Source: Oscheius dolichura | Taxonomy: Eukaryota > Nematoda > Chromadorea > Rhabditida > Rhabditidae | Length of the DNA stretch: 64,000 bases | Direction of reading: 5' to 3' | Assembly (NCBI GenBank): GCA_932521035.1 | Contig: OW051494.1 | Span: 8,232,001-8,296,000 of the forward strand | Shown here: positions 1 to 11,200 of the stretch, piece by piece | Numbering within the stretch: the stretch's first letter is position 1 | Layout of the letters: every line of letters starts with the position of its first letter | Notes under the pieces: model-generated | What the model was told of the DNA's origin: nothing | Seen by the model: only the letters and a program-made list of their open reading frames with translations | Databases searched by the model: none | Position numbers and translations under genes: made by a program

Positions 1-56
1 GAATTTGAATGCAAGGCGATTTTGCCTTTTTGAAGTGCCTGACCCAATATTTTCAG

Positions 57-3000
57 CAATGCCGACCACGGTCTCCTGGCCAACAATACTATCCAATTCT
101 CCGGAGATGGCCACGTCGACCAGTGCAAGGTAATCCCCTTCCCCCTTCCCCCTCTCTAACCCCTCCCTTTTCCAGTTGTACCAGCAAATTAGTGACGAGA
201 TCCGTGCCCGTGGTAACCATCTGGACCGGCTGACGATCGGCGACCTCAGCCAGACGGACCCTTGCCATGTGGAGTCCGTGACCAAGGGCACCCCCTGCGG
301 GTCGACGTTCTGCAACGATGAGCTGGGCGAGGAATGCATCGCCGGGAAGGTCTGCGGCTGCCCGAAGGGGTGGAAACGACGCAACGGGACCAGTCCCTGC
401 CGAGCTGTCGAGAGCTGGAATCTGCCCCTCTATGTGATCCGAGACGGGGCCAAGACCATTGAATACTCACCCCAGCTGGGAAATCCTCTCGAGGAGTACA
501 CGAAACAGTTGACCGGAAGATTCGAGAGCGGGATCGGGGAGAGCTACGACAAGACACCGCTGAGGAATGGGTTCCTTACGGCTGAAGTCAATGACATCGA
601 GAACCCGGCACTGCGCAAGACTGTGAGTTTCTTTTTTGGAATCGTAGCATACGTAGCTACACAGTCAAATAAGGAAAATAGGAACAGATTAAACAGAAAC
701 GGAAGCTAGTAGTGGCCAGTTCCTTTGGGCCCTCGGCAACTGAAGGGAAATGACTTTCCCGCCCAAATTTAACTGCGTAGCCATTAGATACCCATAATCG
801 TTATTCAGAACTGAGTATCACACGTTGCTACGCAGTCAATTGTGAGAAAATGGGATAGATTGGGCTGAATACGCTCTCCAATTCTTCCAAAACAAGAAAA
901 GGACATTGCGCGCCCTTTGAGCTCTGGGAAACTACTTTCCCATAAAATTTAGCTGCGTAAAACATTGAATGCTCAGTTCACATTGTTTTGAACAACGTCA
1001 CACTCCTGATAAATAAGGAAAAATGGAGTAAATCAGACCGAATTCGGGGTCTACAGCGCCCAACTGCATTCCGCGCTCTTTCGGCTGGTAAAAGCGATTT
1101 TTCGACCCAAATTCAATGGTCAATCCATTTCTATTTTGCGGAGACACCTTCTAGACTGAGTATTATACGGCTCTACGCAGGTAATTTGGGTTAACAAAGC
1201 CAAATGAGCCGGAGGCCGGGTTGCCTAGCAACCACTACCATCGTAGGCCCTTTAGACCGAGAAAACCATCTTTTCAGTCTGAATTTAACTGCCTAGACAT
1301 GGCATACTCTGCCCAAATTGTCTATAGCACTGCTTATCCGGTTAATTTCAGAGCTGGGACAAGGGTGTCCTCTACAACTATACCGTAAACTTCGTCCGCG
1401 GTGCCGTCTCCGAGCCGTCGTCCGTCTTCTCCCAACTCTATGACTACATCGTCAAACAGAACAACTACGAGGTCATTTTTTCTTTTTTTTTTAATTTAAA
1501 AACAATTTTAGGTTGGAAAATCGAAGCTGTTCATCTCCCCGGACCAGTTGAATCCGTTCTCCGCCTGTTACCGCAGCGACTGCCACCCGTCGGCCATCTG
1601 TAAAGAGAACGGAAAGGGCTACAGCTGCCAGTGTGCCGACGGCTACAGGGATTTGAACCCCGCCCGACCGGGACGACAGTGTCTGGCCTACAGAGGAGTC
1701 AACGAGTGCGAGGACCCCAAACTCAATGAGTGCTCACCGAATGCTAGATGCATTGACCAGGATTACCTCTACAAGTGAGTTTTTGTACCTGAATAGTCAA
1801 ATTTTCCCTACAGTACTTTCTAAAACCCCCATACGGCTCATTTATCACTTACTGGGCTCATAAATATGAGGTCAAAACACCGCGAGACCCCTTAGAATTC
1901 TGGCACCTACCGTAATCCTTTCGAATCGACGGCGCCCATTCCCGGAGGGCGGGATCCATATAGGCGGCTTCTCGGAGCTTACTCAGGGGGATACGGTACT
2001 TCCGGCATTTTCACAATTTGTCAGCCCCTTTAGATCCTTTCCTTACCTAACTAGAGTATTTTTTTATCAGTTTTGGGGAGAATTTACTCGGAACGGGCTC
2101 CTCCTTGTCCCTGGCCACCTCAATTGGTCCACAGAGTTCTCCACCCTCTTTAAAAGAAATAAATGAGTTTAAAAAAGTTGTCTTCTCCCCTCAAAACCAT
2201 TCATTTCCTCCCCAATTAATTAATGTTCTTCCAGGTGCGAGTGTATTCCTCCCTATGTGAATGCCGCCACCGACGGTGCCCTGCCCGGCTCCGTCTGTTC
2301 CATCGACTACTGCCAAGATGTCAACTACTGTCCCCTCAATTCGACCTGCCACAATATCGACGAAGAGGCCAAGTGTGACTGCCGGCCGGGCTACGTCGAT
2401 CTCCGCAAGTCGGAGCGTCTCAGCGAGGCCGGCCTCGGCGACACCATCTGCCTCCTCCACGCCGACGTGGACGAGTGCGCCCTCGGCCTTCACAACTGCT
2501 CCGCGGCTGCCGTCTGTATCAACAAGAGGAACGGCTACGAGTGTCGCTGCCCCGAGGGCTACTCCGATGGCAATCCCTCCGAGCCGGGAAGGATCTGCGC
2601 CGCTCTGCTGTGCGGTCTCTGTAACGGCCACGGGGACTGTATCCACGACGCCGTCACGAACAATGTCACCTGCGCCTGTGTCGACGGCTGGACCGGACAG
2701 TACTGCGAACTGGCCCCCAGCAAGCTGCCCCTCCTACTGATGCTCCTGTTGGCCCTGCTCTTCGCCCTGTTGGCCCTCCTCTGCTGTCTCTACCTCTGTG
2801 CCCGGTGTCGATGCTTCGGGACGCGGGGAAGTGAAGTCAGCTCAGAGCGGCAGATCATCGGATCGGATTATTATACGATACCGAGGGCTAAACTGGCCAA
2901 GGGATACGGAGACGAGATGGGGCACGACAATGCTGGAGCACTGGCCGCCTACTTGGACGATGGAGGATCGATCTCGTCGGATGGCTCGATGGAGGAGATT

Positions 3001-4034
3001 GAGAGACGAGTGACGACCGACGTGACTACGAGGGAAATTAGAACAACCACCGTCAGAGATGAACATGGAAATGTACTCAGCCAGAGTCAGGTAATTTTTA
3101 TACTTTTTTTGTTGTTTTTTTGTTTTTGTTTTTCCCTGGTTCATTTCTGCTCAGTATTCCAGTTATATATAACGATCAAAAAAATCCATTTTACAAGTTA
3201 ATTTTGTAAGAAATTGTTGGATTTTTGGCTTTATTTTGTAGAAAACTCTATGAGCTACATTTTTAGAAGCTACGAACGAGGAAAATATTATGAAAAGTGA
3301 CTTTTTGGCTAAAAACACAAGAAATCTGTATTTTTTCATTGAAAGTTCAAGGGCAGATTTCTGGTTTCTTAGACTTTGAGAGACAGAAAATTGAAATAAA
3401 GAGCTATTAGAACGCTTTACATTGAATTAAATTTTGAGAAAATTCATTGAACTCCTTTTTGATAGATAAAATTAGCCAAACAAGCTTCTAAATTATCAAA
3501 AACTGTGATATAATGCTAAAAATTAGTAAAACGAGTTTCCTTACTGTGAAAACTGTAAAGTTAATCCAAAAAATTGAAACAGAAATGCTAAACAACAGTA
3601 AAAATGGGTTATATTATTTCCACAAGCTAAAAACTCAATAATAACTAACTGTCTAACTGTGGCTCTCTCCAAGCGTATCAATTATTTTCTATTTCAGGCT
3701 GTTCTCCACGGAGGTACCGGAATTCCCTTGGAAACGGAAGCCGAACAGTTTGCGATGACTTCCTCGGACCACTTCAGACATGCCGCTGCCAGAGCTGAGA
3801 GCCACGGATCTGTAAGAAATAAACCCCGAAAAAATAGAACGAGAAACATTTCAGCATACCGATTATGAGAGCGATTCGGACGGTTCTGACGCGGGTCACG
3901 CCGTCTTCGACCGTACTACCCGAGCCACCGAATCACACGACTTCCAACCCGGTCAGGATCCTCGAACCGGTGTTGAGAGAAGAAAAAATGAATTTGTGAC
4001 CACTACCACAGCTAATGAGGTCAATTATTTCTAG
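57..4034 (+). CDS. MUA-3/MUP-4-like EGF/SEA transmembrane matrix receptor, 3' part
   Basis: The gene begins before the window. Exons visible: 57-129, 176-622, 1352-1471, 1512-1774, 2235-3090, 3698-3811 and 3855-4034 (TAG stop). The protein contains a Cys-rich segment, a SEA-like domain (about 400-1550), then EGF-like modules with repeated C-x-C and NECxDP/DVDEC motifs (1550-2710). A single hydrophobic Leu-rich membrane segment follows (about 2725-2800), then a cytoplasmic tail of about 200 residues with IPRAKLAKGYGDE near its start. In C. elegans, MUA-3 and MUP-4 are fibrous-organelle receptors linking hypodermal intermediate filaments to cuticle, and this order (EGF, SEA, EGF, TM, tail) matches them. 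Which of the two it is cannot be decided from the 3' end alone. The intron at 1472-1511 is only 40 nt. Confidence 0.8.
623..1351. repeat. Diverged tandem repeats in an intron of the MUA-3/MUP-4-like gene
   Basis: The 729-bp intron holds about four poorly conserved copies of a unit of roughly 170-180 bp. Recurrent pieces are a GCTACGCAGTC-like block, GCGCCCTTT or GGCCCTTT, an ACTTTCCC-CCAAATTTAACTGCGTAG block, and GAACTGAGTAT. No coding signal was seen in the intron. Confidence 0.55.
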
Positions 4035-4415
4035 AACTAAAAAACTCTCGGTGCATTTTTCCCAGTTTATTAGTCAGCCATTTATTTGTGATCTAAACCA
4101 ATTGTGTAAATAGACCATATCCAATTCCCCTTCCTCCTTTGCCGTAGACCCTTTTCCCCTGGATCATTACTGCCAAAAACTATCTCAAGTTTCCATAATA
4201 ATACGAGTTTCCCCGCTAGATATTGTTATCGCCTCGTCACTGCCAAACAACAAGAAAAAACATCCAAGCCCCTTTCTCTTCCTCTCCCTCTGACCTTTCC
4301 AAAAACCAATTGCTCATTGATTGTTTCCGAGTCATATATGAATAAAAACATATTTATAACTTAGAAATGGAATGTACAAATATAAAAAAAAGATAGACAA
4401 AAAAGTATCACAGCG
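4035..4415. other. Intergenic stretch between convergent genes
   Basis: This holds the 3' UTRs of the MUA-3-like gene (+) and rep-1 (-). An AATAAA occurs near 4341. No gene was seen. Confidence 0.5.
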
Positions 4416-6573
4416 TTACGATGACTCACTGGGTTGTTGATCGCATGCGGCGGACTCAATCGCAGGCTCAGAGATGGGCTTTGCTTCTTCATCACCGTCT
4501 TCTTCAGCTAGCCGGAGAGCTTTTGGAAGAAAGTCGACATCATTCCAAAATGATTTGAACACCTGTCTTGCCTGAAAAAAAACTAAGAAAACGTACAGAG
4601 AATTGAAAACGAACAGCGTTTCGTACAACGTGTTCTCTGTGTATAATCTTATGTGTGCTGTACGATTTCAGAGATTTCAGAACGTACACGAGAATAAAAG
4701 AAAAACAACTCACTAAACCGAGGACTGATCCAAATTCTAGACTGTTATCGGCTCCAGGAACAACAGCTATATTTTCTGGCAAGTTCTTCAACTCCAAATT
4801 GACAAGTGAAGAAAAATGAAGAGACCACAACGATTCAGGATGTTCTCCGCCAGAAAATACTATTTTCTCAATATCCTCAATTTCTGTTTTATTGTCGCCA
4901 TTCCCTGTGAGATTTAGAACGTCTGTAATTTATTCCACTACAGAAAATAGCAACCTGGAACCTACAATAGCCTTTAGGTGCAGCACATGCTTCAAATCCG
5001 GCTTCAAATAATCTTACAGCTAACAGTGGATTCAATTGAGATAAATTAACAAGAGAAATCTGTTAAAATGAAGAAATAATATATAATAAAAAGCTTACTC
5101 GTTCCTTTCCTTCCGGATCGGCCAGAATAGACTTATTTACGACATGGGCAGCTCTATTGATCCATTTCCCTTCTTCCACAACATACTGATCAGGAACATA
5201 TTCATTAGACATAATTAAATGATCACAATCAATACGTTGCCCTGCAGCTATAACACCAATTGCCCTATAACGACGGTAAAAAAATATAAGTCAAACAAAC
5301 TTGTTTTCTTTTAAAATGAGTGATTCTATAGGACGATCGAGACAGTAAATTCCACCAAAAACAGCACATAAACGACAAAAACATTGCGGCAATTCACCAC
5401 ATCCATACAGTGGGAAAAGAAAAGGAGAAGCACCAAATCGCCCTGTGGAGTTTACAAAAGTACAGACAGCTTCGAGTCCCTGAAGAAAATAGTGAAAATC
5501 GTTTGAAAGTAGTACTTCTTCTGTTGTCGCATTTGGATGAAGGATTCCAATAGCATCAGTAATAAAATATCGCAATTTATCCTTTATTGAAAACTTTTCC
5601 GACTCCAAAAACAGTTCAAATGGTTTATTTTTGAATTCTAAAAGTGCAAAAGTAAACCAGGAAACATGTATAACCTTTGTAAACGGGATCGTCGAACGTT
5701 AGTGCCTCCAACTGATGAGCTTTCCATATTTGACAAAATTCCATAAACTTCATTAGACGACGTTTGTCAAGTAAACTAAAAACATTAAAAAAAACCTACA
5801 TACTCACTTGAGATTTTTGGATTGAAAAATTTCTCCTCTAGAGCATGGGACTGAACAGTAATTCAAGCCTTCATTTTCTTTTTTAATTTCCATACATAAA
5901 AATCGATCCACAAGTTTGAATTCAGCATATTTGGAAACTTCCGAATCGATTAGCGTTTGGGTCATTTCACTATCTGATACTATCATCTAAATGAGCTTTA
6001 ATACAAAAAATAAGAAAAGTAACCTTTGGGACAAGATCAATGCTAAATCTTCGCCATTCTTGCTCTAAATAGGCACGAAATGTTGTTTCTTCTGTATCTC
6101 CAGTTCTTTTTTTAACAGATGTAAGGGCTTCGCTAAAAATAACTTTATTATAAAGCCAAACGATGAAGCTTTAATAACCTGGCGATTTTCCATTCTGCTA
6201 GAACATTTTTGAACGTTTTTCTTTTTCCGAAACGAATAAGATGTTCTTCTTCAGATAATTCTATTTTTGTAGACTCGGGTTCTTCGTTACTTTTCTAAAT
6301 AGAAATATATTAAAGTAATTAAAGTTTCCAACTTCAAGGCCTGCTATCCAATCATTTACGGTTTTTAAATTAAATGATGCCCATGATCCACCATAATAAT
6401 TATTTCTAAAATACCATCATAATTAGTTCTAAAAAAGATTAGCCGATAATAAACACTAACCTATCTAAATGAAGGACTGTCAGTCCAGATCGTGAACAAG
6501 CAGCTGCTATAATACTTTCAGGAAGACCAGTTCCTAATATAATAACGTCGACTTTTGATGGAAGGGCTTCCAT
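4416..6573 (-). CDS. rep-1: Rab escort protein (REP/choroideremia, GDI superfamily)
   Basis: REP presents newly made Rab GTPases to Rab geranylgeranyl transferase in the cytosol and delivers them to membranes. Reading the minus strand from ATG 6573, the N-terminus is [20 protein letters not shown], the dinucleotide-fold motif of the GDI/REP family. It is followed by [17 protein letters not shown] and, after an acidic insert, the [14 protein letters not shown] segment typical of GDI conserved region 1. Later segments include [24 protein letters not shown], and [21 protein letters not shown]. An in-frame TAG lies just upstream of the chosen ATG. The model has about ten exons; the last (from about 4573 to the TAA at 4416) carries an acidic tail. 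It starts 192 bp after the stop of the USP30-like gene on the same strand, so the two are probably co-transcribed and resolved by trans-splicing. The 4840-5000 boundaries are uncertain. Confidence 0.88.
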
Positions 6574-6764
6574 CAATGACTAAACCGTCAAACAAGAAAA
6601 ATACTGACAAAAGTAAACAAAGTATAAGGAAATCCTTTGCAGAAAAAGAAGTATAAAAGTTAATTTGAAAAATAACCCATCTTTATTATTTTTTACTCAT
6701 ACTCAATAAATTCAAATAAAGCTCTATGTGCACCATTAAAAGACTAGAAAATTGACAACCGTTT

Positions 6765-8229
6765 TCAAAGTGAAAGATTTGGAGCAAGTGAATAAGAAGG
6801 AGTTTTATGCCATCGGCTCGGCTGTATCCTCTCATAGTAGAGCATGTAGGCTTCACAAGCCGCAACTGTAGTATATGGAACCCGTGTAACCTGAAAGAAC
6901 GTCAAGAAATGTTTGAAACAAAACGAACCTGATCATCATTAGTTAGATACCATGCATGTTGATCTTTTAGACCTCTTCTGTAGGTGACAAAATGTCCAGT
7001 TTCTGGTACTCCTCTATGCTCGGAAACAGCTCGTAGCTGATAGCGATAACGAGCATTTTCACGTTGTTCGGCAATAAACGATCCACCTCTGAAACGTATA
7101 ACATTATTAAACTGATTTCTTGGCGCAATACGTAACTCTATGAGCCAAAGTAATTGAAACTACACCAAACACTACTTACATTTTTTTAATCCCCACTAAA
7201 CAGCGAAAAAAAACTAGCGTGAACTTCGCGATCTTCACGTGGCCGCGTGTTCCGGTTGTCCGATTGCGCATGTGTCAATAACGGGAGCAGTAGGCGCCTG
7301 GAGGAATCGGTAGCAAACAGTCCGAGCTCTTATACAGCTGCTGCCACAACCGGGTGGTTTCGCTACATGTAGCATGCACCAGGGAACAGAATGGAGGAAC
7401 ACCAAAGAACAAAAAGAGACAACAACCCACTCGATGGTGCATATACTGCCGGCGGCAAGGCCCACGGAGTCCAGTCGGCCGGAGCAGTTGATCAAGGGTG
7501 CTTCTCGGCTGCTGCCAGCTCCTCCAACAATACGAGACGTTACTTCCGGTGTACGTGGATCTACATCTTTATGCCGATTCATCATACGATCATATTCGTT
7601 CTGAAAAACAAAAAAATTACTAGTATTTACTACCATTTTCCAAAATTATATAAATAGCGTTCGTAGAGCATTCGAATGTTGGAGCATAATCCAGTTTGTA
7701 CACAAAAATTGTATGTAAAGAGATACTCAGGCGGGAAAACATGCATCAGGACTGGTCAGATTCTGTTTGCAGTAAAGATAAACTGCCAAGAAAAGTGGCG
7801 GAAACGGATGGGTGAACGTTCGCATTGTTTGTTCCAATGGCAAAGTCAGGTTTTAACGGCATTTTCAAGAGTTTTTACGTAGCTCCGCGAAGATTAACAC
7901 TTTTTCTAGTAGAGCTGCCGGTTAGCTGGTGAAAAAAAGGACAGCGGATGGACTAAGGTTAAAAAATCAAATAATAATTAGTTCGCAGCTACAAATGGAG
8001 ATCGTTTTATGGTTGATTATAATCTACCAAATATACTTTGATTACTGATAACCTGAAATGATAATTATAAAAAGGTTTCACCTCTTTATTTCTGTAGAAG
8101 ACGAGATCCCTCACATCCAATGTCTCTCCAAATTCAACGTGGTCGGAAACTTTATAGACGGCTCCAGATGGCATCACGGCTCCTCTTTCCACTCTGATGA
8201 CGAGACATTGTGGTAACTGAAAGCTACTT

Positions 8230-8296
<67 letters not shown>

Positions 8297-11200
8297 GTTT
8301 AAATCTTCTCAGAAAATTTTGGGCATGGGAAACTGGGCATTACATACGAGAAACGGGCAAAAAAGTGGGTAAATATGCATGCTGTCTGGCGGAAAGTGAG
8401 AAGCAGCTAATTTGGGGTGGTGCTTGTAATGGCTCAAGGTACAACGTTTACCAGAACTTTCTAAATTCAGTTATAGTTGCAAGATAATTTGCGGGTTTCT
8501 ATGTATTAAAAAAAAATAAAACCGTGCAATTCCATGCGAATTGTATTTATAAATTGAATTTGTAATAAAAAGCGCTGCAGATAAGGATCACATGATAATT
8601 TTACATCTTTCCCACAAGGGGTTCATCGGCATGAACACCAAACTACGCGTGTTCTAGATTGCTTGCAAAACTGCAAATATTGGTGCGCGAGCCTTTAGCG
8701 GCATTTAGTTGCAGATTCAATAAATGGAAAAATAAAATAAAAAGAATAATTAATACCACCAATATTCTAAATGAAGTCTTCTCTATCTACTAAAAAAGTC
8801 ATTTATACACCCATGAATTCCACAAATGAATTCTCCGTACACATCTATTCTTTGCAAAAAATAGGACGCTATTCTGTTCAATAATTCTATAATTGACCAC
8901 CTCCGTTGCAAGGGATAAAGTGTAAAGAGCGCCTACAAGAAGAGGTGTCTTTAATGGTAGCGGTGAATGAAACCACTATCTGCAAGTTTGCCGAGCAAAC
9001 ACGGAAGAGGCTTACAAATAACGAGTCCAGTCACACGTAATAATCAGGCAGCTAGAGACTAGTTAACGCGTTTTTCTACAGGATTTCATAGTGAACAGCT
9101 ACAAAGATCGAGGCTAATTGATTTGTAATTGATCGACACTCAAATTACAACAATAAAAACAGTTAGCAAAAGATGGAGACTTTGTAAAAGCCGGATAATT
9201 ATGCAAGTACCTGGCTATTCTTTTATAAAAATGTTCGTTTGGGGAAGATAAGTACCAAGTTACAAAATAAAATTTAGAAACGTACAAGACTTTTCCCATA
9301 TTAAAACTGCAGAGTTACACAGATCAACAGCTATTTATCCGTGCACTACTCCAAATATTCTAAATGAAATAGTAGTTTCAATTCTGTGATGTAAAATAAA
9401 ATATTTGCTGAACGATCGGGAAACTGCAAATCTGTTTGTTAAAACGTTTGTGTAAGTTTGTTTTCAAGATATTTTTCATTGTAAAATAGAGAAATATCCA
9501 AGTTATAATTGTTTAGAGGGACAATGCTTAACGTCACTCAGACTGTATATGTGTCGTCGATTTGCTCGCGAAATAAAAACTTGTCTAGCCATCTGTGAGA
9601 AATGATCTGCTGCGACATTTGCTCAAATAAATCATTTTTTCTCAACTTATACAAACGACTGAGATCATTGGAGAAGAGCTCCGTAAGCGGTTTCTTTTCC
9701 GCAGCTAGGTGCACATGGCGACCGGTCTAGTCTCGTCGACCACGCCTCTTCCGCTCATATAAAAGTCAACGCCACGCAACGGTACCACATCGCCTCAGGC
9801 AATTCACCGAGCGAACACATCCCCAACGAACATGCGCACCGTCTTTATCGCTTTCTCCTGCCTTTTCCTCCTTGCCTCTGTAAGTATTTCTACCAGTTAT
9901 TGAAGAACATCCATCAAAAATTCGCTTTCTTTTCAAAAATCTTCCATCCTTCCAGGGTAACGTCCTTCGAGAGAAGAGACAGTGCGGCTGCACCCAGCAG
10001 ACTCAGGCCCAATGCTCCTGCACTCCGGCTCAGACCACCTCATCCTGCTCTTGCCAACAACAGGCAGCTGCCCCAGCGTGCGGTTGCGCCGCTCCCGTCC
10101 AGCAGAACCCCGTCCAAGTCCAGGTAATCTCCAGTTTCTCCCTCATGACTAAAACCACGTCTTGACAGGTCGCCACACCTCAGTGTCAGCCAGCGTGCCA
10201 GCAGTCATGCTCCCAGCAGTGCAACACTCCTCAAGCCGCTCCCTCTTGCCAACCTCAGTGTCAACAGCAGTGCCAGGCTTCTTGCGCCCCTAGCTACCAG
10301 CCGACTACTCCTGCTCCCGCTCAGTGCATGCCTCAATGCCAGAACCAGTGCCAACAGACCTGTGTTCAGCAGCAGATCCCTCAACAGCAATGCCAAGTAA
10401 GTTGCAAATCACAATTCATAAAAAATAACGAAAAGAGCCTTTTTGAATTACAGTATTAGTCTCAATTTGTCCAAACAAATGCCCTCATTTCAGCCTCAAT
10501 GCGATCAACAATGCACAGCTCAGTGCCAGCCTCAGATGAACCCCGTCACCTATGCTCCAGTTCAGCAGCAGCAGAGCAGCTGCAACCAGTGCCAACAGTC
10601 CTGCCAAAACACCTGTGTCCAGCAGCAGCAGCCTATGAGCCAATGCCAAGTAAGTTACAGCTAAAAGCAAAAGATGCGTTTTTGAGCGAGCTATCGAAAC
10701 ATTAATTTTGAATAGTCCTAACAACTTCATTTTCCTCATTTAGCCTCAGTGCCAACAGCAGTGTCAACCCCAGTGCAGCCCCGCCACTCAGGCTCCCGTC
10801 CAGCAGCAGCAGTGCCAGCCTGCTTGCCAAGTGAGTTACAAAGAAAATGATAAAAGCGTTGTTGAGCTATAGTAGCCTCCAGTTGCCCTAAAAATTTAAA
10901 AATTTTCCAGCCTCAATGCACGCCTCAGTGTACTCAACAGCAGCAGCCTCAGCAGACCCAGACCATCTCTCTCTCCGTAAGTTTTGCATTAAATCGCGGT
11001 CAACAACAGTAACCCTTTAGATTACTGTCCCCGTTGCTCAAAACGACGCCTCCTGCCAGCCTCAGTGCCAGCAGCAGTGCACCAACACTTGCCAACAGCA
11101 GCAACCTCAACAGATGAACCAGTGCCAAGATCAGTGCAACAACCAATGTGCCCAAAGCTGTGCCCCCGCTCAGCAGCAACAACCTCAATGCCAGGTGAGT

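Noticed and set aside
2191-2646. Minus-strand ORF of 151 codons
   Set aside because: Antisense to EGF-coding exon of the MUA-3/MUP-4-like gene.
6765-8216. USP30-like gene as a 5'-truncated pseudogene
   Set aside because: The missing Cys box and membrane anchor were found at 12802-13007 beyond the nested gene, with matching phases throughout.
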